NCBI GenBank assembly: GCA_027622495.1
Contig: JAQBYL010000119.1
Location: forward strand, 1-10,339
DNA length: 10,339 nt
Direction of reading: 5' to 3'
Source: Pseudomonadota bacterium
GTDB lineage: Bacteria > Pseudomonadota > Gammaproteobacteria > Pseudomonadales > Azotimanducaceae
Shown: piece by piece, positions 1 to 6,694 of the stretch
Layout: the number at the start of each line of letters is the position of its first letter
Position numbering within the stretch: the stretch's first letter is position 1
Position numbers and translations under genes: made by a program
The notes under the pieces: model-generated
Told to the model about the DNA's origin: nothing
The model's database searches: none
Seen by the model: the letters and a program-made list of their open reading frames with translations, nothing else

Positions 1-401
1 CCCGCCATAATGCAGCCACTGAGCGCACCTTTGCTGCGGATCAAACGGGTCAGTCGCCGGGTATCGACACCGGCGATCGCTTTGATGTTGGATTCGAGCA
101 GATAGTCTGACAGGAGCCCGGTCTTGCGCCAGCTGCTGGCCTGGCGGGGTAGTTGACGGATCACCAGACCCTCAACCCAGATCTGATCCGACTCGGCGTC
201 TTCTTCATTGATACCGGTGTTGCCGATCTGCGGGTAGGTCAATGTGACTATCTGACGGGCGTAGGACGGGTCAGTCAGAATCTCCTGATAGCCCGTCATC
301 GCAGTGTTGAACACTACCTCACCAACCGAAATGCCCGGCGCGCCAATTGACTGGCCTTTGAACACACTTCCGTCTTCTAGCGCGAGCAACGCCGGTTTCA
401 A
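1..401 (-). CDS. carA: Carbamoyl-phosphate synthase small subunit, N-terminal part
   Basis: About 133 residues of the glutaminase (small) subunit of carbamoyl-phosphate synthase are visible; the rest lies beyond the left edge. The enzyme makes carbamoyl phosphate from glutamine, bicarbonate and ATP for arginine and pyrimidine synthesis, and CarA supplies the ammonia to CarB. The reading starts MKPALLALEDGSVFKG and contains the CarA N-terminal blocks GEVVFNTAMTGYQEILTDPS, IVTLTYPQIGN, EGLVIRQLP and AGVDTRRLTRLIR, aligning closely with E. coli CarA from its first residues. The catalytic Cys/His/Glu of the C-terminal glutaminase domain are not in the window. The only start that fits is TTG at 401: no ATG or GTG lies in frame between it and the upstream in-frame stop near 474, and a strong ribosome-binding site precedes it. 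A terminator separates it from dapB, so it probably has its own promoter. Confidence 0.95.
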   Translation of the reverse strand, partial: MKPALLALEDGSVFKGQSIGAPGISVGEVVFNTAMTGYQEILTDPSYARQIVTLTYPQIGNTGINEEDAESDQIWVEGLVIRQLPRQASSWRKTGLLSDYLLESNIKAIAGVDTRRLTRLIRSKGALSGCIMA

Positions 402-411
402 GTCCCTTCCT
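399..411 (-). promoter_or_regulatory. carA: carA ribosome-binding site and TTG start
   Basis: On the minus strand AGGAAGGG (411-404) is followed by AC and then the TTG start codon. The strong Shine-Dalgarno at correct spacing supports the unusual start. E. coli carA is also known to initiate at UUG, so this may be a conserved way of limiting CarA synthesis. Confidence 0.75.
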
Positions 412-474
412 GTTAAGTTCAGTCTGACAATGTTCCAGTACGTTTTAATCGAACGGCCGAGCCGTAAAAAACCT

Positions 475-489
475 TACTGATGATCAGTA
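475..489. promoter_or_regulatory. Short dyad upstream of carA, possible operator
   Basis: TACTGA-TGA-TCAGTA is a perfect 6-bp inverted repeat with a 3-bp centre, about 75 bp upstream of the carA start. On the minus strand it falls between a -35-like TTTACA (497-492) and a weak -10-like TAAGGT (476-471; spacer 15). It does not match an ARG box. It could be an operator in a carA promoter or chance; the promoter call is weak. Confidence 0.25.
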
Positions 490-494
490 GTTGT

Positions 495-540
495 AAAAAA
501 GCGAGACCGATTTGCTCACTTCTGGTGAGCTTCGATCCCG
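495..540 (-). terminator. Intrinsic terminator after dapB
   Basis: On the minus strand an outer 8-bp stem (CGGGATCG at 540-533 with CGGTCTCG at 509-502, including two G-U pairs) encloses an AA/AAAT internal loop and a perfect 6-bp stem (GCTCAC at 530-525 with GTGAGC at 519-514) closed by a 5-nt loop. One C then TTTTTT (500-495) follow. This is the standard form of a rho-independent terminator. It starts 22 bp after the dapB stop codon and ends transcription from the dnaJ-dapB side before carA. Confidence 0.85.
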
Positions 541-561
541 CCTTATTTTGGGTGGGGCATT

Positions 562-1377
562 CTACCCGCGTGACGCGTTGAAGCCTAGCACATCGTGCAT
601 ATCAAACAGACCTGTGGGTTTGTCGATCAGATATCTGACCGCGCGGAGCGCACCGTCGGCGAAGTTCGAGCGGCTCTGAGCACGATGAATAATTTCGATG
701 CGTTCGCCATTACCGACGAACATCACGGTGTGTTCCCCGACAATTCCGCCAGCCCGAATGGTCTCAAAACCAATTGTGCGACGATCACGTGGACCGGTAA
801 TGCCTTCCCGTCCGTATACGGCCACCTCGTTGAGGTCGCGTCCGAGCGCGCTGGCTATCACTTCACCCATGCGCAGCGCAGTACCTGATGGCGCGTCGAT
901 CTTGTCTTTGTGATGGGCCTCGATGATCTCGATGTCCACATCATCACCAAGCGCCCGGGCCGCCATTTCGAGCAGTTTGAAAACCACGTTCACCCCAACA
1001 CTCATGTTGGGTGCCATCATGATCGGAATACGCTGCGCCGCCTGACTGATCTGTTTAAGCCCTGCCTCGCTAAAACCCGTAGTACCGATAACCATCGCCT
1101 TGCCTGCCGCGTGGCACACCTCGAGATTGGCAAGAGTGGTTTGCGCGATCGTGAAATCGATCAAGGTGTCAAAGGTGTCTTTAACCGCTGATAGTGAATC
1201 GGTGATGGCCACCCCGAGGGTACCAACGCCAGCAAGATCGCCTGCATCTGCGCCAATCAACGACAGGCCCGGCCGCTCAATCGCGGCAGCAAGCCGAAGA
1301 TCCTGATGGGCGCTGATGGCTTGAATCAGCGTCTTGCCCATGCGTCCGGCCGCACCGGTGACCGCAATGTTAATCAT
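562..1377 (-). CDS. dapB: 4-hydroxy-tetrahydrodipicolinate reductase
   Basis: This cytosolic enzyme reduces the DapA product to tetrahydrodipicolinate with NAD(P)H, in the diaminopimelate/lysine pathway that feeds peptidoglycan. It has 271 residues, against 273 in E. coli. Visible motifs are the Rossmann nucleotide loop GAAGRMG (residues 8-14), IDFT (73-76), GTTGF (98-102), APNMSVGVNV (122-131), and EAHHKDKIDAPSGTA, holding the catalytic His (H155, E. coli H159), Lys (K159, E. coli K163) and the substrate-binding DAPSGT. The C-terminus ends with the family block GLFDMHDVLGF. The ATG at 1377 is preceded by GGATGGAAC. The gene begins 16 bp after the dnaJ stop, so the two are very likely co-transcribed, and a terminator follows it. 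dnaJ-dapB adjacency is typical of Pseudomonas-like gammaproteobacteria. Confidence 0.97.
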   Translation of the reverse strand: MINIAVTGAAGRMGKTLIQAISAHQDLRLAAAIERPGLSLIGADAGDLAGVGTLGVAITDSLSAVKDTFDTLIDFTIAQTTLANLEVCHAAGKAMVIGTTGFSEAGLKQISQAAQRIPIMMAPNMSVGVNVVFKLLEMAARALGDDVDIEIIEAHHKDKIDAPSGTALRMGEVIASALGRDLNEVAVYGREGITGPRDRRTIGFETIRAGGIVGEHTVMFVGNGERIEIIHRAQSRSNFADGALRAVRYLIDKPTGLFDMHDVLGFNASRG

Positions 1378-1393
1378 GTTCCATCCGGGGGAG

Positions 1394-2512
1394 TTAAGGC
1401 TTCAGATTCTCGAAGAAATCCTTCACCCCTGCAAACCAGGAGCTGCCGCGGGGAGAATGTTTACTGCGACTCTCTTCGATACTGTTCTGGAATTCGCGAA
1501 GCAGGTCTTTTTGTTTTTCATTGAGTTTGATCGGTGTTTCCACCGTGACCTTACACATCAGGTCACCGACACCGCCTCCCCGTACCGGGGTGACGCCCTT
1601 GCCGCGCAGGCGGAACATCTTGCCGCTCTGTGTTTCTGCGGGGATGCGAAGTTTGACCCGACCATTCAGGGTAGGCACTTCCAACTCCCCACCCAGTGCT
1701 GCATCAACAAAGGCTACCGGCACTTCGCAATAGAGGTTTTTACCCTCACGAACGAAAATTGAATGGGGTTTGACTTCGACCTGCACATACAGATCTCCCG
1801 GTGGTCCGCCATTGACACCGGCCTCGCCTTCTCCCGACAGCCGGATCCGATCGCCGGTGTCGACGCCGGCCGGGATGTTTACCGACAGGGTCTTGCGGAT
1901 TTCGGTTCGCCCGGAACCGCCGCACCCGCGGCACGGATTGGTGATGACCTGACCTGCACCACGGCAGCGCGGGCAGGTCTGCTGAAGCGAAAAGAATCCC
2001 TGTGCCACCCTGATCTGACCGGCACCGTTGCAATCAGGACATTTGCTCGGCTTGCTGCCGGGCGCCGCACCACTGCCTTCACAGTCTTCGCAGGAGATCA
2101 GCGAGGGGATGCGAATTTCAACGTTGTCGCCACTGACAGCCTGCTCGAGCGTCAGCTCCAGGCCATAGCGAAGATCTGAACCCCGGCCCTGCCCTCGACC
2201 GCCGCCACCGCCGAAAATGTCACCGAATACATCGCTGAAAATATCGCTGAAGTTGCCTTCAAAACCGCCCATGCCGGCCCCGTTGGGATCCACCCCGGCA
2301 TGACCGAAACGGTCATAGGCCTGACGCTTTTCGGGGTCGGTCAGAATTTCGTAGGCTTGCGTCGCCTCTTTGAATTTATCTTCGGACTGCGCGTCATCCG
2401 GATTGCGGTCCGGATGATGTTTCATTGCCAGGCGACGATAGGCCTTTTTAATGTCAGCCGGGTCCGCAGACCGGTCGACACCGAGAACCTCATAATAATC
2501 CCGTTGAGCCAT
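1394..2512 (-). CDS. dnaJ: Chaperone protein DnaJ (Hsp40)
   Basis: DnaJ delivers unfolded proteins to DnaK and stimulates its ATPase. The 372-residue protein has the full type-I layout. The J-domain covers residues 5-70 with HPD at 33-35. A Gly/Phe-rich linker runs about 70-112. A zinc-binding domain with four CXXCXGXG repeats uses C141/C144, C158/C161, C180/C183 and C194/C197. The C-terminal substrate-binding and dimerisation region follows, with typical segments GDLYVQVEVKPHSIFVR and LRGKGV. All zinc ligands and the HPD motif are intact. The ATG at 2512 matches the family start, with a modest AAAGAGA upstream. It lies 62 bp downstream of dnaK with a stem-loop between, and 16 bp upstream of dapB. 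Confidence 0.98.
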   Translation of the reverse strand: MAQRDYYEVLGVDRSADPADIKKAYRRLAMKHHPDRNPDDAQSEDKFKEATQAYEILTDPEKRQAYDRFGHAGVDPNGAGMGGFEGNFSDIFSDVFGDIFGGGGGRGQGRGSDLRYGLELTLEQAVSGDNVEIRIPSLISCEDCEGSGAAPGSKPSKCPDCNGAGQIRVAQGFFSLQQTCPRCRGAGQVITNPCRGCGGSGRTEIRKTLSVNIPAGVDTGDRIRLSGEGEAGVNGGPPGDLYVQVEVKPHSIFVREGKNLYCEVPVAFVDAALGGELEVPTLNGRVKLRIPAETQSGKMFRLRGKGVTPVRGGGVGDLMCKVTVETPIKLNEKQKDLLREFQNSIEESRSKHSPRGSSWFAGVKDFFENLKP

Positions 2513-2540
2513 ATCTCTTTCGTGGTCAGTTTGACGATGC

Positions 2541-2565
2541 GGAACCCTACCAGAAGCAGGGTTCC
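2541..2565 (-). promoter_or_regulatory. Stem-loop between dnaK and dnaJ
   Basis: GGAACCCT (2541-2548) and AGGGTTCC (2558-2565) form a perfect 8-bp stem with a 9-nt loop. No T-run follows on the minus strand, so it is not a full intrinsic terminator. It may be an RNA-processing or mRNA-stability element that sets the DnaK:DnaJ ratio, or a weak attenuator. The pairing is seen directly; the role is inferred. Confidence 0.5.
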
Positions 2566-2574
2566 AAAACTGCC

Positions 2575-4515
2575 TTATTTATCAGCCTTGTCCTCGTCCT
2601 TCACTTCTTCGAAATCGGCATCGACGGCGTCGTCCACCCCCCCTTGGGCTGCGGCATCAGCGCCATCCGCACCGGCACCATCACCCGCTTGCGCTGCCTC
2701 TTTGGCATACAGTTTCTGCGCAAGGCCTGCGGAGGCTTCCGACAATGCCTGAGTCTTTGTCTCGATGTCAGCCTTGTCATCGCCTTTCAGGGCCTGTTCC
2801 AGCGCATCCGCCGCTGCGGTAATCGCCGTCTTGTCTTCTTCAGACGCTTTGTCACCAGCCTCTTTCAGCGTTTTACGAGCGGCGTGAATCAGCCCATCGG
2901 CCTGATTTCGCACCTGCACCATCTCTTCAAAACGGGCATCTTCTTCAGCATGCGCCTCGGCGTCACGAACCATCTGCTGAATCTCTTCGTCAGACAGGCC
3001 ACTGGATGCCTTGATCACAATGGATTGCAATTTCCCGGTTGCCTTGTCTTTGGCCCCGACGTTGAGTATGCCGTTGGCGTCGATGTCAAAGCTGACCTCG
3101 ATCTGCGGCATGCCGCGCGGTGCAGGCGGAATATCACTGAGGTCGAAACGACCCAGCGATTTGTTCTGTACGGCCTGTTTGCGTTCGCCCTGCAACACGT
3201 GAATGGTCACTGCTGTCTGATTGTCATCCGCGGTTGAAAACGTCTGCTGTTTCTTGGTCGGGATGGTGGTGTTCTTTTCGATCAGCACACTCATCACCTG
3301 CCCCATCGTTTCGATCCCCAGCGACAACGGCGTTACGTCGAGCAGCAGCACATCTTTAACTTCACCAGACAGAACCGCACCCTGAATGGCCGCACCTACT
3401 GCGACCGCTTCGTCGGGGTTCACATCGCGGCGTGCTTCTTTGCCAAAAAATTCTTTGACCTTTGCCTGAACCAGCGGCATGCGCGTCTGTCCGCCAACCA
3501 GAATCACGTCGTCCACCTCACCGACCTTCAGGCCAGCATCCGCCAGAGCGATGCGACAGGGTTCGATGGTCCGCGTGACCAGATCCTCGACCAGCGATTC
3601 GAGCTTGGCGCGGGTCAGTTTCAGAACCAGGTGCTTGGGCCCGGTCTGGTCAGCGGTGATGTACGGCAGATTGACTTCAGTCTGCTGCGAATTGGACAGC
3701 TCGATCTTGGCTTTTTCTGCCGCCTCTTTCAGACGCTGCAGTGCCAGGGGATCCTTGTGCAGGTCCACACCATTGTCGTTTTTGAATTCGCTTGCCAGGT
3801 ATTCGATGATCGCAAGGTCAAAATCCTCCCCACCAAGGAACGTATCGCCATTGGTGGAAAGCACTTCAAACTGATGCTCACCATCGATTTCGGCGATCTC
3901 GATGATGGAAATATCGAACGTTCCACCCCCCAGGTCGTAGACAGCAATCTTGCCGTCACCGCGTTTCTTGTCCATGCCGTAGGCCAGTGCTGCCGCGGTG
4001 GGTTCGTTGATAATCCGCTTCACTTCCAGCCCGGCAATCCGGCCGGCATCTTTGGTTGCCTGGCGCTGTGAATCATTGAAGTAGGCGGGCACTGTGATGA
4101 CCGCTTCGGTGACCGCTTCGCCCAGATACTCTTCGGCGGTCTTCTTCATCTTTTTCAACACTTCTGCCGAGATCTGCGGCGGCGCCAGCTGTTGGCCTTT
4201 TACCTCTACCCAGGCGTCGCCGTTGGTGGCCTTGGCAATCTTGTAGGGAACCATCTTGATGTCTTTCTGCACCACACCGTCGTCAAACTTGCGTCCGATC
4301 AGACGCTTGACCGCAAAAAGGGTGTTCTGGGGGTTGGTGACCGCCTGGCGTTTGGCATTCTGGCCGACCAGAATTTCGCCATCTTCAGTGTAGGCAACGA
4401 TGGACGGTGTTGTCCGATCGCCTTCTGAATTCTCAATGACCTTGGCATCGCCGCCTTCCATCACGGCAACGCATGAGTTGGTGGTGCCGAGGTCAATGCC
4501 GATGATCTTACCCAT
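2575..4515 (-). CDS. dnaK: Molecular chaperone DnaK (Hsp70)
   Basis: This ATP-driven chaperone binds and releases exposed hydrophobic peptides with DnaJ and GrpE as partners. It is 646 residues long (E. coli 638). The nucleotide-binding domain has phosphate-1 loop IGIDLGTTNSC (5-15), catalytic K70, EPTAAALAYG (171-180) and DLGGGTFDIS (194-203) with the T199 equivalent of the autophosphorylated Thr, plus the adenosine motif VILVGGQTRMP. The linker has the conserved DVLLLDVTPLSLGIETMG. The substrate-binding beta domain and helical lid follow, ending in the conserved EEVKDEDKADK tail. The loop segment around residue 80 is of the long type that needs GrpE. The ATG at 4515 has GGAGAG upstream. Heat-shock promoter elements lie in the 143-bp gap before it. 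Confidence 0.99.
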   Translation of the reverse strand: MGKIIGIDLGTTNSCVAVMEGGDAKVIENSEGDRTTPSIVAYTEDGEILVGQNAKRQAVTNPQNTLFAVKRLIGRKFDDGVVQKDIKMVPYKIAKATNGDAWVEVKGQQLAPPQISAEVLKKMKKTAEEYLGEAVTEAVITVPAYFNDSQRQATKDAGRIAGLEVKRIINEPTAAALAYGMDKKRGDGKIAVYDLGGGTFDISIIEIAEIDGEHQFEVLSTNGDTFLGGEDFDLAIIEYLASEFKNDNGVDLHKDPLALQRLKEAAEKAKIELSNSQQTEVNLPYITADQTGPKHLVLKLTRAKLESLVEDLVTRTIEPCRIALADAGLKVGEVDDVILVGGQTRMPLVQAKVKEFFGKEARRDVNPDEAVAVGAAIQGAVLSGEVKDVLLLDVTPLSLGIETMGQVMSVLIEKNTTIPTKKQQTFSTADDNQTAVTIHVLQGERKQAVQNKSLGRFDLSDIPPAPRGMPQIEVSFDIDANGILNVGAKDKATGKLQSIVIKASSGLSDEEIQQMVRDAEAHAEEDARFEEMVQVRNQADGLIHAARKTLKEAGDKASEEDKTAITAAADALEQALKGDDKADIETKTQALSEASAGLAQKLYAKEAAQAGDGAGADGADAAAQGGVDDAVDADFEEVKDEDKADK

Positions 4516-4557
4516 GATTCTTACTCTCCGTTGTGCGCACGGTTATCCGCCGCCTGT

Positions 4558-4573
4558 CCGGGCCGCAGCCCGG
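4558..4573 (-). other. GC-rich hairpin in dnaK leader
   Basis: A perfect 6-bp stem (CCGGGC/GCCCGG) closed by a 4-nt loop lies in the presumed dnaK 5' untranslated region, 42 bp before the start codon. It has no T-run. It may only stabilise the leader; no thermosensor pairing with the ribosome-binding site is evident. Confidence 0.4.
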
Positions 4574-4596
4574 TTTGGTTAATGTGTTGCCCCACG

Positions 4597-4633
4597 ATAT
4601 GTGTCCATGAGGTCGTCTTTTCAAGAGATGGGG
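4597..4633 (-). promoter_or_regulatory. Sigma-32-like promoter elements upstream of dnaK
   Basis: On the minus strand CTTGAAA (4625-4619), an exact match to the sigma-32 -35 consensus, is followed after CTTGAA by 15 nt and then ACACATAT (4604-4597), a partial match to CCCCATNT. Directly abutting on the upstream side is CCCCATCT (4633-4626), an exact -10 consensus match but with no good -35 at the right distance. At least one heat-shock start for dnaK is plausible here, leaving a leader of roughly 75 nt or slightly over 100 nt. Which element is used cannot be decided by eye. Confidence 0.5.
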
Positions 4634-4636
4634 TCC

Positions 4637-4660
4637 AGTGTCCTGTCCTGACAGGACACT
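4637..4660. repeat. Perfect 11-bp palindrome at the grpE stop codon
   Basis: AGTGTCCTGTC (4637-4647) and GACAGGACACT (4650-4660) are perfect inverted repeats separated by 2 bp. The right arm overlaps the grpE stop codon (4661-4659). No T-run follows in either direction, so it is a poor intrinsic terminator. Its outer AGTGTCCTG equals the tip of the inverted repeat flanking the 261-bp element at 6466-6726 together with the base before it. It could be an mRNA 3'-end structure, an operator beside the dnaK promoter, or a remnant of a related element. Confidence 0.6.
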
Positions 4661-5243
4661 AAGTTGCCGGGGCTTTGACCACAATCACCTTAGCCGCCCT
4701 GATCAACCGCCCGTTGAGGCTGTAGCCCTTCTGCATGACCTGCATCACCGAGTTTGGCTCGGCGTCGGGGTTTGCAAGCATCGCCAGCGCCTCATGAAAT
4801 TCCGGGTTGAAGGGCTCTCCCAGCGGATCAATCTGGGTCAGGCCGGACTTCTCGAGTGTGGTGACAAAGAGTTTAAGCGACAGCTCAACCCCTTCCATGA
4901 CGTTGTCCGAGCCGACTTCACCACTTCCGACGGCTAACTCCAGCGAATCGACCACCGGCAGCAGGTCATTGGCAAACCGTTCAAGGGCAAATTTGTGCGC
5001 GTGTTCCACATCGCGCCGGGAACGTCGCCGGATGTTCTCAATCTCAGCCTGGGCGCGCAGGACCTGATCTTTAAGGCTTGCGACTTCAACGCGCGCCTGA
5101 TCAAGCGCGTCTGCCGGGTCCTCTATTGAGGGAGGCTCGGGGGCTTCGGGTGCCTCAGAACTAAGTTGGTCTTCGATCGGCGGATGCGCACCATCCTGGG
5201 CATGCGCCGACTTGTCGGCCGGGTTTTCAGCTTCTGACGCCAT
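4659..5243 (-). CDS. grpE: Nucleotide exchange factor GrpE
   Basis: GrpE dimers pry ADP from DnaK and so drive substrate release. The product has 194 residues (E. coli 197). It starts with an acidic, low-complexity and probably disordered tail (residues 1 to about 45, rich in Glu, Pro and Ala). A long helical coiled-coil follows (ALDQARVEVASLKDQVLRAQ then AEIENIRRRSRRDVEHAHKF), then the conserved FANDLLPVVDSLELA block. The C-terminal beta-wing, GYSLNGRLIRAAKVIVVKAP, contacts DnaK. The ATG at 5243 fits the family start, with GAGGG about 12 nt upstream. It lies 107 bp downstream of hrcA behind a good sigma-32-type promoter, and 143 bp upstream of dnaK. Confidence 0.97.
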   Translation of the reverse strand: MASEAENPADKSAHAQDGAHPPIEDQLSSEAPEAPEPPSIEDPADALDQARVEVASLKDQVLRAQAEIENIRRRSRRDVEHAHKFALERFANDLLPVVDSLELAVGSGEVGSDNVMEGVELSLKLFVTTLEKSGLTQIDPLGEPFNPEFHEALAMLANPDAEPNSVMQVMQKGYSLNGRLIRAAKVIVVKAPAT

Positions 5244-5262
5244 CGTGGTAGTTGACCCTCAG

Positions 5263-5274
5263 GTAAAATTTTAC
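5263..5274. promoter_or_regulatory. 12-bp perfect palindrome at the predicted grpE transcription start
   Basis: GTAAAATTTTAC is a perfect AT-rich palindrome located 7-18 bp downstream of the -10 element of the grpE promoter, so it covers the expected start site and first transcribed bases. Its position suits an operator. It also contains TAAAAT, which could act as a housekeeping -10, though no good -35 sits at the usual distance. It is unlike the CIRCE half-site (TTAGCACTC). A palindrome this AT-rich can also arise by chance. Confidence 0.35.
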
Positions 5275-5280
5275 GGGGCT

Positions 5281-5310
5281 TAACTGGGGGCAGTGCAACG
5301 GCAATTCAAG
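5281..5310 (-). promoter_or_regulatory. Sigma-32-type promoter for grpE
   Basis: On the minus strand CTTGAA (5310-5305), 15 nt, then CCCCAGTTA (5289-5281) matches the heat-shock consensus CTTGAAA-N13-15-CCCCATTTA at all -35 bases shown and eight of nine -10 bases. The predicted start is near 5274, about 30 nt before the grpE ATG. This suggests grpE (and perhaps dnaK-dnaJ) is induced by RpoH independently of hrcA transcription. Confidence 0.7.
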
Positions 5311-5350
5311 CCCTTTTTTACCCGGATCACATCTTTAAGAGCGCCCGGTG

Positions 5351-6382
5351 TCAGGAGTGCTGAATAGCCGCCCCCAACATGCGTGCAGTGACATCGACCA
5401 CCGGAATCACATCCTGATAGGCCATCCGGGTTGGACCGATGACCCCGAGGGCACCGGCCAACTGGCCGTTCACCCTATAGGAAGAGGTGACCAGGGTCAT
5501 TTCGTCCAGCACTTTAAAGCCCGACTCCTGGCCGATGAAGAGCTGTATCCCGTTGGTTTTCAGACAGCGATCGAGCAGATGCAGAATGCTGCCTTTCTGC
5601 GAAAAAGCCTCAAACAGGGTTCTGACCGTGCCGGAGTTGCCGCTGATGTTGAACAGATTGCTCTCTCCGGCGATCACCAGTTCCTGGCCGGGTCTGTGGG
5701 TGGCGTCGTCAAACGTCTTCGCCGCCAGGTCCAGGGCTGCCTGCATCAGTGAGTCCATTCGGGCCTTGTCGAGGTGCATGGATTCCAGAACCGCTTCGCG
5801 AATGCTGGTCAGCGAAAGGCCGGCATATTCACGGTTCAGGAAGTTGGCAACCCGGGTCAGCTCAGTAGCCTCAAACGACCGCTGCGTGTGAATGACCCGG
5901 TTGTGCACCTGGCGATCGTTCAGCACCAGAATCACCAGGACCCGATTGTTGTCCAGATTCAGAAATTCAATATGCCGCAGGGCGGTCAGGTCCCACTTCG
6001 GTAACGTCACCACACAGGTCATGTGGGTCAGATGGGAAAGCAGTTTGGAGGCGGATGTGGCGAGTTCCTGCGGTGAGAGATCCGGATCGAGTTCACTTTC
6101 GAGCTCCTGCACCCGACTTTCATCCAGCGGCTGTACCGACAGCAGCGAATCAACAAAAAAGCGTAAACCCAGATCGGTTGGAACCTTGCCTGCCGACGTA
6201 TGCGGCGAGCGCACCAGGCCATTGGTTTCCAGATCAGACATGATGTTGCGCACTGTCGCCGAACTGATGTCCACCTCCGGCATGGTTGCCAGCGACTTCG
6301 AAGATACCGGCCGTCCCTGCGCGATGTAGGACTCCACCAGCAGCTTGAACAGTCGTTGTGTTCGATCATCCATGGAATCCAT
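5351..6382 (-). CDS. hrcA: Heat-inducible transcription repressor HrcA
   Basis: HrcA represses groE and/or dnaK operons by binding CIRCE inverted repeats and is kept active by GroEL. The product is about 343 residues from the ATG at 6382, or 340 from the ATG at 6373. Its N-terminal winged helix (DDRTQRLFKLLVESYIAQGRPVSSKSLA, then ISSATVRNIMSDLETNGLV) leads to the signature HTSAGKVPTDLGLRFFVDSLL. The GAF-like core and insertion follow, and the C-terminal family block reads GVIGPTRMAYQDVIPVVDVTARML. The frame stays open to a TTG at 6409, but the family normally begins within a few residues of DDRTQRL, favouring the inner ATGs; none has a strong Shine-Dalgarno. HrcA occurs in only part of the gammaproteobacteria, E. 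coli lacking it. Only about 83 bp separate this start from the 261-bp element. Confidence 0.95.
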   Translation of the reverse strand: MDSMDDRTQRLFKLLVESYIAQGRPVSSKSLATMPEVDISSATVRNIMSDLETNGLVRSPHTSAGKVPTDLGLRFFVDSLLSVQPLDESRVQELESELDPDLSPQELATSASKLLSHLTHMTCVVTLPKWDLTALRHIEFLNLDNNRVLVILVLNDRQVHNRVIHTQRSFEATELTRVANFLNREYAGLSLTSIREAVLESMHLDKARMDSLMQAALDLAAKTFDDATHRPGQELVIAGESNLFNISGNSGTVRTLFEAFSQKGSILHLLDRCLKTNGIQLFIGQESGFKVLDEMTLVTSSYRVNGQLAGALGVIGPTRMAYQDVIPVVDVTARMLGAAIQHS

Positions 6383-6465
6383 ATCAAAACTCGATTTGCC
6401 TACAACCAAAAACCGTTCGATCCAGTACCATAGCTTCTCACAACTATCGGTTTTTTATTAAACTA

Positions 6466-6497
6466 GTGTCCTGCCTCATAAATTCCTTGCATATCAG
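6466..6497 (+). repeat. Left inverted repeat of the 261-bp element
   Basis: This 32-bp arm differs from the reverse complement of the right arm at two positions: A versus G at arm position 13, and T versus C at position 27. The match stops sharply at both ends of the arm, which supports a defined element boundary. Confidence 0.8.
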
Positions 6498-6625
6498 AAC
6501 GCGCAGAAGCGTCAAGTGCGAGGCGTGTTCCGCAGGCAATATCCAGATACGGCAAGGGACACAACGCTGCAATTGGCGCTTCTGCACGTTCCCGGAGGGC
6601 GCGACGCACAATGCCCCTGGCCGTG

Positions 6626-6654
6626 TTGCGGCTCTTGAAAAGGTAGCCTACATT
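6626..6654 (+). promoter_or_regulatory. Possible recN promoter inside the element
   Basis: TTGCGG (6626-6631), a 17-bp spacer and TACATT (6649-6654) give a fair sigma-70-like match facing recN (three of six and four of six consensus bases). A start near 6661 would give a leader of about 70 nt lacking the left inverted repeat. No CTGT-N8-ACAG LexA box is seen between hrcA and recN. The match is weak enough to be chance. Confidence 0.3.
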
Positions 6655-6694
6655 TCCGGCGAACCGCGCCTTGCCAGAAGCCTTGTGCGGCACG

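Noticed and set aside
1334..2179. Plus-strand frames of about 140 codons opposite dnaJ
   Set aside because: They are antisense shadows of dnaJ, with Cys/Gly/Pro-rich compositions reflecting its zinc-finger and Gly-rich codons.
2644..4071. Long plus-strand frames opposite dnaK (146-197 codons)
   Set aside because: They lie antisense to strongly conserved dnaK codons, show no protein family, and follow from codon bias in a high-GC gene.
5337..5363. CIRCE-like half-site GAGTGCTGA at the 3' end of hrcA
   Set aside because: It matches GAGTGCTAA at eight of nine bases, but the partner half at the required 9-bp spacing is absent, and it encodes the last residues of HrcA.
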